Shown: positions 38,267 through 48,057, counted from the stretch's first letter. The stretch: 64,000 nt of DNA from DASRHK01 sp963776465 (GCA_963776465.1 CAVZMV010000002.1:2232001-2296000), one strand, 5' to 3'. Translations and numbers: made by a program. The notes: a model not told the origin generated them from the sequence alone.

Positions 38267-39765
38267 CCGACGACAACGACAAGCCGCTGGACGAGAGCCA
38301 CGTCATCGCCGCGCGGCGCGAGAAGCTGCAGAAGCTGCGGGACGAAGGCGGCGCGTATCCGAACACGTTCCGGCGCGACACCCTGGCCGCGCACCTGGTC
38401 GGCAGCTACGGTCATCGCGATGCCGCGTCGCTGGAAGGCGAGACCAACGTCTACAAGATCGCGGGCCGGCTGATGGCCAAGCGCGTCATGGGCAAAGCGA
38501 GCTTCGGCCAGCTGCAGGACATGTCCGGCCGGATCCAGATCTTCGTGCAGTCCAACGCCGTCGGCGATGCGACGTACGAGATGTTCAAGGCCGCGGACGT
38601 CGGCGACATCCTGGGCGTCAGCGGCACCATGATGAAGACCCGGACCGGCGAGCTGTCGCTGCGCTGCCAATCGCTGCAGCTCCTGGTCAAGGCGATCCGG
38701 CCGCTGCCGGAGAAGTGGGCCGGCCTCACCGACACCGAGATCCGCTACCGGCAGCGCTACGTCGACCTCATCGCCAATCCGGAGGTGCGCGCCGTGTTCG
38801 AGAAGCGCGTGCGCGCCGTCGCCTACATCCGCCAGTTCTTCGACTCGCTGGGATTCCTGGAGGTCGAGACGCCGATGCTGCAGCCGATCGCCGGCGGCGC
38901 CGTCGCGCGTCCGTTCGTGACGCACCACAACGCGCTGGACCGCGACCTTTACCTGCGCATCGCGCCGGAGCTGTACCTGAAGCGTCTGGTGGTCGGCGGC
39001 TTCGAGCGGGTCTACGAGATCAACCGCAACTTCCGCAATGAAGGCCTGTCGACGCGGCACAACCCGGAATTCACCATGCTGGAGTTCTATCAGGCCTACG
39101 CGGACTATCGCGACCTGATGGACCTGCTCGAGAACCTGGTGCGCGACCTGGCGCTGGCCGTCAACGGCGCCTCGACGATGCAGTACCAGTCGCGCGAGTA
39201 CGACGTCGCGCAGCCGTTCCGCCGCTGGACGATGCGCGACGCCGTGGCGCACTTCAATCCGGAGCTCGACGCAGCGCGCCTGTTCGACCGCGCCTACCTG
39301 GAAGCGCACGCGCGCAAGGTCGGCGGGGACGTCAAGCCCGCTTACGGCGCGGGCAAGCTGCTGACGGAGATCTTCGAGAAGACCGTCGAGGCCAAGCTGC
39401 TCGACCCGACGTTCATCACCGAATTCCCGACCGAGGTGTCGCCGCTGGCGCGCCGCAACGACGGCAACGCCGACGTGACGGACCGCTTCGAGCTGTTCAT
39501 CGGCGGCCGCGAGATCGCCAACGGCTTCTCCGAGCTCAACGATCCCGACGATCAGGCGGCGCGCTTCAAGGCGCAGGTCGCCGCCAAGGACGCGGGCGAC
39601 CTCGAGGCGATGCACTACGACGCCGACTACATCCGCGCGCTGGAATACGGCATGCCGCCGACCGCCGGCGCGGGCCTGGGCATCGACCGCCTGGTGATGT
39701 TCCTGACCGACCAGCCGTCGATCCGCGACGTGCTGCTGTTCCCGCAGATGAGACCGGAAGCGTGA
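38263..39765 (+). CDS. lysS: Lysyl-tRNA synthetase, class II
   Basis: Charges tRNA-Lys. The 500-residue protein has the N-terminal OB-fold anticodon-binding domain (about residues 60-160; KIAGRLMAKRVMGKASFGQL) and the class II catalytic core. Motif 2 is YEINRNFRNEGLSTRHNPEF and motif 3 GAGLGIDRLVMFLTD. Starts inside the prfB stop codon; prfB-lysS pairing is a standard gammaproteobacterial arrangement. Confidence 0.98.
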   Translation: MTDDNDKPLDESHVIAARREKLQKLRDEGGAYPNTFRRDTLAAHLVGSYGHRDAASLEGETNVYKIAGRLMAKRVMGKASFGQLQDMSGRIQIFVQSNAVGDATYEMFKAADVGDILGVSGTMMKTRTGELSLRCQSLQLLVKAIRPLPEKWAGLTDTEIRYRQRYVDLIANPEVRAVFEKRVRAVAYIRQFFDSLGFLEVETPMLQPIAGGAVARPFVTHHNALDRDLYLRIAPELYLKRLVVGGFERVYEINRNFRNEGLSTRHNPEFTMLEFYQAYADYRDLMDLLENLVRDLALAVNGASTMQYQSREYDVAQPFRRWTMRDAVAHFNPELDAARLFDRAYLEAHARKVGGDVKPAYGAGKLLTEIFEKTVEAKLLDPTFITEFPTEVSPLARRNDGNADVTDRFELFIGGREIANGFSELNDPDDQAARFKAQVAAKDAGDLEAMHYDADYIRALEYGMPPTAGAGLGIDRLVMFLTDQPSIRDVLLFPQMRPEA

Positions 39766-39777
39766 TGCCGCAGGGAA

Positions 39778-41718
39778 ATGGAGTTCCCTTTGAGTCCAGC
39801 AGCAGATAACCCGTCCAGGCACGTCCAGTTCTGGCCACTGTGGGCGGTGGTGCTGGGCCTGTGGTACCCGCTCGAGTTCATCTCCGTCCTCGACGGCTAT
39901 CACCACTTCCTACGGCTGCGGCAGTTCCCGTTCGTCTACGCCGCGGGCTGGGTGGTGCACGCCGTGCCGCTGATGCTGCTGATCCTGATCGCAGCGGCTG
40001 GCCAGCGCCTGCTGGTGCGCGCACCGCGGCTGGTGGCGTGGGCGCAGTGGCTCCTGATCGCGCTGGCCCGCGCCCTGACCGGCGTCGTGCTCGCCTACGC
40101 GCTGCATGACTGGCTGCGCAGCGTCTCGCGCCCCGCGGCGGCGGCGCTGCCGACGTCGCTGCGCCTGATCGCGGGGGGCATGCTCGTCGCCGCGCTGGTG
40201 CTGACCTGGCGCTATCCGCGTCCGGGTCCGCTGCTGCAGCTCGGCCGCAAGATCGCGATCGGCAGCGCCATCGCCGTCGCGCTGCTGCTGCCGATCGAGG
40301 CGGTGCTGACGGCGATGGAGACGCGTCCCGTGCCGCACCGCGCCCAGCTCGAGAAGGGCAGCAAGCCGGACGTCGTGCTGATCACGATCGACACGCTCGC
40401 CGCCAATCACATGTCGCTCTACGGCTACGAGCGCCAGACCACGCCGCGCCTCGACGCGTTCGCGACGGGCGCGACGGTATTCGACCGGTTTTACGCCAAC
40501 AGCAACTTCACCACGCCGACGACTGTGGCCTTCACCTACGGCGTGCGCTCCTGGACGCATCGCGCCTGGAACGTCGGCAGCCGCCCGGTCGACGCCATCT
40601 ACGGCCGCAACCTGCTGCAAGCTTTCCACGATGCCGGCTATCAGGTGCTCACGGTGGACACCAATCCGTGCGCCGCGCCTGCGCAGAACCGCATGCTCCC
40701 CTGGGTCGACGAGATGCGGACTCTCGCCATCCGCACGAGCTTCCTCTGGACCTACTGGCCCGACCGCTGGCTGCCGTCGTTCGACGCGGCCTTCGTGACG
40801 CGGCCGACGCATCGGCTGGAGAAGCACATCGACCAGCTGCTGCTCAAGCTCGGGGTGTTCAAGCCCAACGCGCACTTCGCGCCGGACGTCGCGCTGGATG
40901 CCGCCAAGGAGCTCTGGTCGCAGGAGTCGGATCGCCCGCGCTTCCTCTGGGTCCACCTGTTCGGTCCGCACGACCCGTACGCCGTGTCGCCCGAGCTCCT
41001 GGGTCATTTCGACACGTCCGACGCGCATCGCACGCGCTTCGACTCGTCGCCGCCGTACCAGTGGAATGCCAGCCGTGACGCGGCATTCCCGGGCAGTCTC
41101 GTCGGCCGCTACGACGAGGGCGTGCTGTACTTCGATCGCCACGTCGGCGAGTTCCTGGACTGGCTCAAGGCGCGCGGCGGCTTCGACGGTTCGGTGATCG
41201 CCATTAGCGCCGATCACGGCGAAAGCTTCAGCCGCGGCTACGGCGGCCACGGTGGACCGCTGCTCTCCGAGGAGCTGATCCATATTCCGCTGATCATCAA
41301 GGCGCCGGCGCAAGCGCAGGGCGCGCGCAGCGACGTGGTGGCCGAGCAGGTGGACCTGCCGCAGACGCTGCTCGCCCTGGCCGGGTTGCCGGTGCTGCAA
41401 GGCGTCGAAGGCCGCGCCATCGCGCTCGACGCGCCCGAGGACGAGGATCCCGCCTTCGCGATGAATTTCGAGCGCAATCGCCGCTTCGACGAGCTGCGCA
41501 CCGGCAGCATCGCCATGCTGCAGGGACAGTGGAAGTACGTGCACTACCTGAACCTCAAGCCCTACGTGAACATGCCGCCGATCACCGACGAGCTTTACGA
41601 CCTGCGCGCCGATCCGCGCGAGCAGGCGAACCTGCTGACGGCGCAGCCGCAGCGCTCCGCGACCATGAAGGCGGCGATCCTCGAGGAGCTGCAGAAGCAC
41701 GCGGCCGCAGTCCCATGA
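39778..41718 (+). CDS. Membrane-anchored sulfatase-like (alkaline phosphatase fold) hydrolase/transferase
   Basis: The 646-residue protein has four to five N-terminal hydrophobic segments (to about residue 185), then a sulfatase-type catalytic domain. Metal-binding motifs are visible: LITIDT (Asp205) and ISADHGES (Asp479, His480). The nucleophile position reads NFTTPTTVAF, with Thr245 two residues before Pro247, where formylglycine sulfatases have Cys or Ser in C/S-x-P-x-R. A Thr nucleophile and membrane anchor are seen in lipid-head-group phosphotransferases such as phosphoethanolamine and phosphoglycerol transferases. A transferase role is inferred from this. Twelve bp after lysS, and overlapping the next gene by 4 bp. 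Confidence 0.8.
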   Translation: MEFPLSPAADNPSRHVQFWPLWAVVLGLWYPLEFISVLDGYHHFLRLRQFPFVYAAGWVVHAVPLMLLILIAAAGQRLLVRAPRLVAWAQWLLIALARALTGVVLAYALHDWLRSVSRPAAAALPTSLRLIAGGMLVAALVLTWRYPRPGPLLQLGRKIAIGSAIAVALLLPIEAVLTAMETRPVPHRAQLEKGSKPDVVLITIDTLAANHMSLYGYERQTTPRLDAFATGATVFDRFYANSNFTTPTTVAFTYGVRSWTHRAWNVGSRPVDAIYGRNLLQAFHDAGYQVLTVDTNPCAAPAQNRMLPWVDEMRTLAIRTSFLWTYWPDRWLPSFDAAFVTRPTHRLEKHIDQLLLKLGVFKPNAHFAPDVALDAAKELWSQESDRPRFLWVHLFGPHDPYAVSPELLGHFDTSDAHRTRFDSSPPYQWNASRDAAFPGSLVGRYDEGVLYFDRHVGEFLDWLKARGGFDGSVIAISADHGESFSRGYGGHGGPLLSEELIHIPLIIKAPAQAQGARSDVVAEQVDLPQTLLALAGLPVLQGVEGRAIALDAPEDEDPAFAMNFERNRRFDELRTGSIAMLQGQWKYVHYLNLKPYVNMPPITDELYDLRADPREQANLLTAQPQRSATMKAAILEELQKHAAAVP

Positions 41719-42692
41719 TGTTCGTCACCGGCGGATCGGGCTTCGTCGGCCGCAATCTGATCCGCGCGCTGGTCGCGCGCGGCGATCGGGTGCGGGCGCT
41801 GTCGCGCAGCGAGCGGTCGGACGCGGCGTTGAAGGCGCTCGGTGCCGAGCCTGTGCGCGGCGATCTCGACGATGCGCAGGCGCTCACCGCCGGTACGCGC
41901 GGCTGCTCGGTGATCTTCCACGTCGCCGCCGAAGTTGCCGAGTGGGGCCCGCGCGAGCGCTTCGAGCGCGGCAACGTTCAAGGCACGCGCAACCTGCTGG
42001 AAGCGGCGCGGCAATCGGGCGTGCCGGTGTTCGTCCACGTCAGCACCGAGGCCGTGCTTGCGGACGGCTCGCCGCTGATCGGCGTCGATGAATCCAGGCC
42101 GCGCCCTGCGCGCCCGTATCCGCGCTACCCGGCGACCAAGGCGGCGGCCGAAGCGCTGGTGCAGGCCGCCAGCACGGCGTCGCTGCGCACGTCGATCGTG
42201 CGCCCGCGCTTCATCTGGGGCGCCGACGACACCTCGGTCCTGCTGCAATTGGTAGAAGCGGTGAAGACCGGTCGCTTCCTGTGGATGGACGGCGGTCGCT
42301 ATCCGACATCCACCTGCCACGTTGCCAACGTCGTCGAAGGCATGCTGCTGGCGGCCGAGAAGGGCGGGGCGGGGGAGATCTATTTTCTGACTGACGGCGC
42401 GCCGGTGGCGCTGCGGGATTTCATCACGCGCATGCTCGCCACGCAGGGCGTGCAGATTCCCGACAAGAGCGTGCCCAACCGTGTGGTGAAGATCCTCGGC
42501 ACGGTGTGCGAATCAGTGTGGGATTTGCTGCACCTGCCGGGCAAGCCACCGGTGACGCGGATGGCGGCGACGCTGTTCGGCCAGAGCGTGACGGTGCGCG
42601 ACAGCAAGGCGCGTCGCGAGCTCGGATACCGCGGCAAGGTCAGCATCGAAGAAGGCCTGAAGGATCTGGCGGCGCGCGCCGCCGCGCGTTAA
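41715..42692 (+). CDS. NAD-dependent epimerase/dehydratase (extended SDR, 3-beta-HSD-like)
   Basis: The 325-residue protein starts MMFVTGGSGFVGRNLIRALV, an extended-SDR Rossmann motif. The catalytic YPATK (Tyr-xxx-Lys) and the NAD-proximal HVAAEVAEWG segment are present. The C-terminal part (PTSTCHVANVVEGMLLAAEKG) resembles 3-beta-hydroxysteroid dehydrogenase/isomerase-like proteins. ATG overlaps the stop of the sulfatase-like gene (ATGA), so the two are likely co-translated. Its TAA and the convergent cysA stop share the bases TTAA (42689-42692). Substrate unknown. Confidence 0.85.
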   Translation: MMFVTGGSGFVGRNLIRALVARGDRVRALSRSERSDAALKALGAEPVRGDLDDAQALTAGTRGCSVIFHVAAEVAEWGPRERFERGNVQGTRNLLEAARQSGVPVFVHVSTEAVLADGSPLIGVDESRPRPARPYPRYPATKAAAEALVQAASTASLRTSIVRPRFIWGADDTSVLLQLVEAVKTGRFLWMDGGRYPTSTCHVANVVEGMLLAAEKGGAGEIYFLTDGAPVALRDFITRMLATQGVQIPDKSVPNRVVKILGTVCESVWDLLHLPGKPPVTRMAATLFGQSVTVRDSKARRELGYRGKVSIEEGLKDLAARAAAR

Positions 42693-43810
42693 GCCCGCGC
42701 GCGCTCGCGGCCGATCAGGATCGGCTTGTCCACCGCGCTGCGGGACGCCAGCCGCGCCTCGCGACCGTAGAGGCTGAACTGCATCATGCGCAGGCGTAGC
42801 TGCCCGCCGACCTTGAACTGCGGCACGTCGTGGTGCAGATGCGGCAGCTCCACCGTCAGCGTCGCCTGCGATCCGATGAGGGTCACCTCCGCGCGGACGA
42901 TCGGGCCGGTGCGCTGCAGCCAGCGCACCTCGACGTCCATGCCGGGCGCAGTGGCTTCGGCTACGCGCAGGTCGCCCGGCCGCACGTAGACGTCGACGGG
43001 ACCGTTCGGGCGGATGCTGTCCTGCAGGATGGCGATCTCGCGCCCCGCGTGCAGGATTTGCCGGCCGTGCACCTCGGCCTCGATGACGTTGGTGCTGCCC
43101 AGGAAGTCGAACACGAACGGCGTCGCTGGATGCTCGTAGAGCTCGTCGACGGTGCCGTTCTGCTCGATCGCGCCCTTGTTCATCACCACGATGCGGTCGG
43201 CGAGCTCCAGGGCCTCCTCCTGGTCGTGGGTGACGAACACGGTCGTGTAGCCGGTGCGGTCGTGCAGGTCGCGCAGCCAGCGCCGCAGGTCCTTGCGCAC
43301 CTTGGCGTCGAGCGCGCCGAAGGGCTCGTCCAGCAGCAGCACGCGCGGCTCGATCGCCAGCGCGCGCGCCAGCGCGACGCGCTGCTTCTGTCCACCGGAC
43401 AGCTGGTTGGGATAGCGCGCCTCCAGTCCCGGTAGCTGCACCAGCTCGAGGAGCTCGCGCACGCGCTGCTGGATGGCGTCGGCAGCCGGCCGGTGGCGAC
43501 GGTCGCGCACGGTGAGCCCGAAGGCGATGTTGTCGCCGATGGTCATGTGCTTGAAGAGCGCGTAGTGCTGGAACACGAAGCCGACGCGGCGACCCTGCAC
43601 CGGCAGCCGCGACGCGTCCTCGCCACCGAACAGGATCTGGCCGCCGTCGACGCTCTCCAGGCCGGCGATGGCGCGCAGCAGCGTCGTCTTGCCCGAGCCC
43701 GACGGTCCCAGCAGTGCGATCAGCTCGCCGGAGCGGATGTCGAGGTTGACGTTGCGCAGGGCCTGGAAGCTGCCGAAGGTCTTGCTGACGTCCTTGATGC
43801 GGATTTCCAT
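42689..43810 (-). CDS. cysA: Sulfate/thiosulfate ABC transporter ATP-binding protein
   Basis: ATPase of the sulfate importer. The 373-residue protein has Walker A GPSGSGKTTLLRAIAG, ABC signature LSGGQKQRVALARAL, Walker B VLLLDEPFGALDAKV and the switch His in VFVTHDQEEAL. A C-terminal TOBE-like regulatory domain follows (DVYVRPGDLRVAE). Last gene of the minus-strand order porin-sbp-cysT-cysW-cysA; nine bases separate it from cysW. Confidence 0.96.
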   Translation of the reverse strand: MEIRIKDVSKTFGSFQALRNVNLDIRSGELIALLGPSGSGKTTLLRAIAGLESVDGGQILFGGEDASRLPVQGRRVGFVFQHYALFKHMTIGDNIAFGLTVRDRRHRPAADAIQQRVRELLELVQLPGLEARYPNQLSGGQKQRVALARALAIEPRVLLLDEPFGALDAKVRKDLRRWLRDLHDRTGYTTVFVTHDQEEALELADRIVVMNKGAIEQNGTVDELYEHPATPFVFDFLGSTNVIEAEVHGRQILHAGREIAILQDSIRPNGPVDVYVRPGDLRVAEATAPGMDVEVRWLQRTGPIVRAEVTLIGSQATLTVELPHLHHDVPQFKVGGQLRLRMMQFSLYGREARLASRSAVDKPILIGRERARA

Positions 43811-43819
43811 GGTGTGTCC

Positions 43820-44662
43820 CTAATGTCTTCGGGTCGCGGCCAATTCGCCGGCGTGCCGCCATTCCAGCAGCGTCTTGATCCCCAGCGTGACCAGCGCCAG
43901 CGCCGCCAGCAGCGACGCCACCGCGAAGGCCGCGCTGAACGCGTACTCGTTGTAGAGGATCTCGATGTGCAGCGGCATGGTGTTGGTCTTGCCGCGGATG
44001 TGGCCGCTGACCACGCTCACCGCGCCGAACTCGCCCATCGCGCGCGCGTTGCACAGGAGCACGCCGTAGAGCAGGCCCCACTTGATGTTGGGCAGCGTCA
44101 CGCGCCAGAACGTCTGCCAGCCCGATGCGCCCAGCGACAGCGCCGCCTGCTCGTCGTCGGTGCCTTGCTCCTGCATCAGCGGGATCAGCTCGCGCGCAAT
44201 GAACGGGAAGGTGATGAAGACCGTCGCCAGCACGATGCCGGGCACCGCGAAGATGATCTTGATGTCGTGCGCCGCCAGCCACGGCCCGGCCCAGCCCTGG
44301 GCGCCGAAGATCAGCACGTAGATCAGGCCCGACACTACCGGCGAAACCGAGAAGGGCAGGTCGATCAGCGTGATCAGGAATTGCTTGCCGCGGAACTGGA
44401 ACTTGGTGATCGCCCAGGCCGCGCAGACGCCGAACACGAGATTGAGCGGCACGGCGATCGCGGCCGTCAGCAACGTCAGGCGGATCGCGGCCAGCGCGTC
44501 GGGATTCGTGAACGTATCGAAGTAGGTCCCGAGCCCGTTGCGCAGCGCCTCGACGAACACGGACACGAGTGGCAGCAGCAGGAAGAAGGAAAGAAACAGC
44601 AGCGCGGCCAGCGTCAGCGACCAGCGTACCCAGGGCTGCTCGGAAACGACCGCGCTCCTCAT
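43820..44662 (-). CDS. cysW: Sulfate ABC transporter permease CysW
   Basis: 280 residues with six predicted membrane segments. The EAA-type coupling loop reads ALSLGASGWQTFWRVTLPNI, and the family segment AMGEFGAVSVVSGHIRGKT is characteristic of CysW. Overlaps the end of cysT by 4 bp. Confidence 0.96.
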   Translation of the reverse strand: MRSAVVSEQPWVRWSLTLAALLFLSFFLLLPLVSVFVEALRNGLGTYFDTFTNPDALAAIRLTLLTAAIAVPLNLVFGVCAAWAITKFQFRGKQFLITLIDLPFSVSPVVSGLIYVLIFGAQGWAGPWLAAHDIKIIFAVPGIVLATVFITFPFIARELIPLMQEQGTDDEQAALSLGASGWQTFWRVTLPNIKWGLLYGVLLCNARAMGEFGAVSVVSGHIRGKTNTMPLHIEILYNEYAFSAAFAVASLLAALALVTLGIKTLLEWRHAGELAATRRH

Positions 44663-45513
44663 GACTTGCGCCGCCGGCTGTAGGCTTGCAGCGCGTTGAT
44701 CGCCAGGAGCAGCGCGAAGGAGATCACCAGCATGGCCGCGGCCACGGCCGTGGCGCCGGCGTAGTCGAACTCCTCGAGCTTGATGATGATCAGGAGCGGC
44801 GCGATCTCCGACACCATCGGGATGTTGCCGGCGATGAAGATGATCGATCCGTACTCGCCGACGGCGCGCGCGAAGGCCAGCGCAAAGCCGGTGAGCAGCG
44901 CCGGCCAGATGGTCGGTAGGATCACGCGCGTGACGGTCTGCCAGCGGCTGGCGCCGAGCGAGGCCGCGGCTTCCTCCAGCTCCTTCTCGGCTTCGCGCAG
45001 CACCGGCTCCACGGTGCGTACCACGAACGGCAGGCCGATGAACGTCATCGCCAGGACGATGCCGAGCGGCGTGTACGCGACCTTGATGCCGTGCGGCTCG
45101 AGGAACTGGCCGATCCAGCCGTTGCCGGCGTAGAGGGCCGTGAGCGCGATGCCGGCGACCGCGGTGGGCAGCGCGAAAGGAAGATCGATGGTGGCGTCGA
45201 ACAGCCGCTTGCCGGGAAATTCATAGCGCACGAACACCCACGCCACGAGCAATCCGAAGACGGCGTTGGCGCAGCCGGCGATCAGCGCCGCGCCGAAGGT
45301 GAGCTTGAGCGACGCGAGCACCCGCGGCGCCGACAGCGTGTGCCAGAGCCCTTCCAGGCCCAGTCCTGCCGCCTTGAAGAACACGCCCGCCAGCGGGATG
45401 AGCACGATCAGCGACAGGTACGTGATCGTGACGCCCATGGTGAGCCCGAATCCCGGGATCGCGCTGAACGCGCGCGACCGCGGAAGTGGCAGGGCAGCGG
45501 CCAGCGCGCTCAT
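44659..45513 (-). CDS. cysT: Sulfate ABC transporter permease CysT
   Basis: 284 residues, six membrane segments, EAA loop AASLGASRWQTVTRVILPTI, and the CysT/CysU segment ARAVGEYGSIIFIAGNIPM. Its ATG directly abuts the TAG stop of the binding-protein gene (TAGATG), so translation is probably coupled. Forms the membrane channel with CysW. Confidence 0.96.
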   Translation of the reverse strand: MSALAAALPLPRSRAFSAIPGFGLTMGVTITYLSLIVLIPLAGVFFKAAGLGLEGLWHTLSAPRVLASLKLTFGAALIAGCANAVFGLLVAWVFVRYEFPGKRLFDATIDLPFALPTAVAGIALTALYAGNGWIGQFLEPHGIKVAYTPLGIVLAMTFIGLPFVVRTVEPVLREAEKELEEAAASLGASRWQTVTRVILPTIWPALLTGFALAFARAVGEYGSIIFIAGNIPMVSEIAPLLIIIKLEEFDYAGATAVAAAMLVISFALLLAINALQAYSRRRKS

Positions 45514-46509
45514 CTACTTGCCCAGGCTGATCTGATCGAAGACACCGCCCTCGCCAAAGTGCGCGGCCTGCGCTTTCTGCCAGCCGCCGAAGTCGGCGAT
45601 GGTCACCAATTCGAGCTTCGGGAATTGCGCCGCGTATTTCTGCCCGACGACGTTGCTCACGGGGCGGTAGAAGTTCTTCGCCACGATCTCCTGCGCCTCG
45701 TCGGTGTAGAGGAAGTTGAGGTAGGCCTCGGCCGCCTTGCGCGTGCCGCGGCGGTCGACGACCTTGTCGACGACGGTGACCGGCGGCTCCGCCAGGATCG
45801 ACAGCGACGGCGCCACGATCTCGAACTTGTCCTTGCCGAACTCCTGCTGCGACAGGAATGCCTCGTTCTCCCAGGCGATCAGCACGTCACCGATGCCGCG
45901 CTGCACGAACGTCGTGGTGGAGCCACGCGCGCCGGTATCCAGCACCGGCACGTTCTTGTAGAGCTGCTTGACGAACTCCTTGACCTTGGCTTCGTCGCCG
46001 CCGAATTTCTTTTTCGCAAACGCCCAGGCGGCGAGGTAATTCCAGCGTGCGCCGCCGGAGGTCTTCGGGTTGGGCGTCACCACCGAGACGCCAGGCTTCA
46101 CCAGGTCGTCCCAGTCCTTGATGCCCTTGGGATTGCCCTTGCGCACCAGCAGGACGATGGTCGAGGTGTACGGCGAGCTGTTATGCGGCAGGCGCTTCTG
46201 CCAGTCCGCGGGGATCAGCTTGCCTTTCTCGTAGAGCTGGTCGATGTCGTAAGCGAGGGCCAGCGTGGCGACGTCGGCCTCCAGGCCGTCGATGATCGCG
46301 CGCGCCTGCTTGCCGGAGCCGCCGTGCGACTGGTTGATCGACAGTGCCTGGCCGCTTTTCGCCTTCCATTGCTCGATGAAGCGGGCGTTGATCTCCTTGT
46401 ACAGCTCGCGCGTCGGATCGTAGGAGACGTTGAGCAGCTCGGTGCTGCCGGCGTGTGCGGAGGTTGCGACGAGCAGGGTGAAGAGTGCAGAAATGAACTT
46501 GCGATGCAT
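45514..46509 (-). CDS. sbp: Periplasmic sulfate-binding protein
   Basis: 331 residues with a signal peptide ending SAHA at about residue 20. The family motifs LLNVSYDPTRELYKEIN, QSHGGSGKQARAIIDGL and the later YLNFLYTDEAQEIVAKNFYRP are clear. Delivers sulfate (possibly thiosulfate) to CysTWA. The cysP and sbp families are close, so the symbol is a best guess. Confidence 0.93.
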   Translation of the reverse strand: MHRKFISALFTLLVATSAHAGSTELLNVSYDPTRELYKEINARFIEQWKAKSGQALSINQSHGGSGKQARAIIDGLEADVATLALAYDIDQLYEKGKLIPADWQKRLPHNSSPYTSTIVLLVRKGNPKGIKDWDDLVKPGVSVVTPNPKTSGGARWNYLAAWAFAKKKFGGDEAKVKEFVKQLYKNVPVLDTGARGSTTTFVQRGIGDVLIAWENEAFLSQQEFGKDKFEIVAPSLSILAEPPVTVVDKVVDRRGTRKAAEAYLNFLYTDEAQEIVAKNFYRPVSNVVGQKYAAQFPKLELVTIADFGGWQKAQAAHFGEGGVFDQISLGK

Positions 46510-46539
46510 GGAGGTTCTCGGTCGTGGAGCGCGTGCGGG

Positions 46540-47959
46540 TCAATAGGCGACTTGCAGGCGCGTGAAGATGGCCTTCTCGTCGAGGCGATCGCCGCCGCCG
46601 CTGGCGCCACCGTCGAACTGCGTGAGGTTGTAATCCAGGACGACCTTGGCGTTGGCGGTGAGGTACCAGTTCACGCCGGCGCCGTAGCTGCGAGCGCGAC
46701 GCGCGGACTTGTTGATGTCGGCAAAGCCCTTGTCGAATGCGTCCTGATCGACTTTCAGCTCCTCGACGCGCGTCACCACCTCGAACGCGCCCCAGCCCTT
46801 GTCGCCGATGGCGTAGGAGTCGCGTGGCTTGACCACGCCCTTGAAGCTCGCATCCTCGCCGGTGAGCACGTAGCTGACCTGGGCGTTCCAGGCCTTGTGC
46901 GTGAAGCTCTGCGTATCGCCGTTGAGCGCCACGTCCTGCTTCGACGTCGCGTACTCGGCGAGCAGCCCGAAGCTGTTGCGATAGAAGGTACAGCTGCGGC
47001 GACAGGCGCGTGTGCGTGCCGTTGGCGACGACGATCGCCGCGGGCACCGCCGGATTGGTCCCTGACGCGGGCACTGCAGCGTTGTTCAGGTAGCTGAAGA
47101 ACTGGTTCTGGCCAGGCGAGCGGTACCGGGGCAGGTAATTGTTCACCGTGGTGGTGCTGGTGAACTGGCTGCCGGTGGAGCCGCCGACGCCGAAGCCCAG
47201 GCCTTGCAAGAATCCCGGCGCGTTCTTCAGCGGCTCGGAGAAGATGCGGCCTTCGAACTCGTGGCGATTGTCCGCATCGACGCCGGCAATGTCGCGGCCG
47301 TCGGCGGTGCCGTTGAAGATGCCGGCCGCGTAGCTCACGACGCCGCCGCCGATCTCGCCGAACAGCGCCGCGCCGATGTCGCGATTGGGCACGAGCTCGG
47401 TGACGTAGCCGCGCTCGACGAAGCTCAAGTTGCCGCCCGACTGCAGGCGCTCCAGGCCAACCGGGCCCTTCTGCTTGCCGACGCGCAATCCCGCCCACGG
47501 CGCGAACTTCAGGTCGGCGTAGGCGTCGACGATGCTGGCGGACAGGCCATCGCCGCTGGTGCCGGCGCCGGCCGCGAACTCGGGCGTCAGCCGAAGGGCG
47601 ACGAACTTGCCGAGCGAGGCCTCGATGGTGGGACGCAGCCGCCGCAGCAGGAACTGGTCGCGGAACTGGTTCTGATCGGCCAGGAAGAAGCGGCCGTCGA
47701 CCTGCGCCAGTGCGCGGATCTTCAGCTCGTAGTCGCCCTTGGCCGACTTGATGCTGAAGCCCTTGTCGCCAGCGTTGGCGCTTGCCGAGGACTGCGCCTT
47801 GGTCTCGGCGTCTTCCTTGTTGATCTCGAGCTGGCGCTCGACGACTTTGAGCCGCTGGTCGAGGCTCTCGGAGCTGGGATCGGCCGCATGGGCTGGGCCG
47901 ATGATGGCAACAGCGACGGTCAGAAGCGTGAGCGCACGCTTCGGCGAATGGTTCAACAC
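46540..47959 (-). pseudogene. Phosphate-selective-porin-like (OprO/OprP family) outer membrane porin, frameshifted
   Basis: The N-terminal frame (GTG 47959) encodes a signal peptide (ending GPAHA), a short coiled coil (SLDQRLKVVERQLEINKED) and porin strands up to about residue 324. There the frame breaks: the minus strand reads CTGTACCTTCTATCGC, and removing one base (the doubled G at 46987/46988 on plus) restores PQLYFYRNSFGLLAEYATSK. Reading then continues in the other frame to TGA at 46540, with C-terminal strands ending FTRLQVAY, a usual barrel end. Corrected length would be 472 residues. Upstream of sbp-cysTWA, so a role in anion (sulfate) passage is plausible. Either real pseudogene or an indel error. 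Confidence 0.8.
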
Positions 47960-48057
47960 AGCGCAGAACTCCCCGGTGGATGGAACGTGCGGCTATGTTG
48001 GGGAGCGCTCTTAGACCTGTAAAAGACTTTTATGGGGCCGCCTTATGCGGCATATCG

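Noticed and set aside
42689..42692. Convergent stop codons of cysA and the epimerase gene sharing TTAA
   Set aside because: Real, but a simple result of compact packing; no shared terminator is visible and no function is implied.
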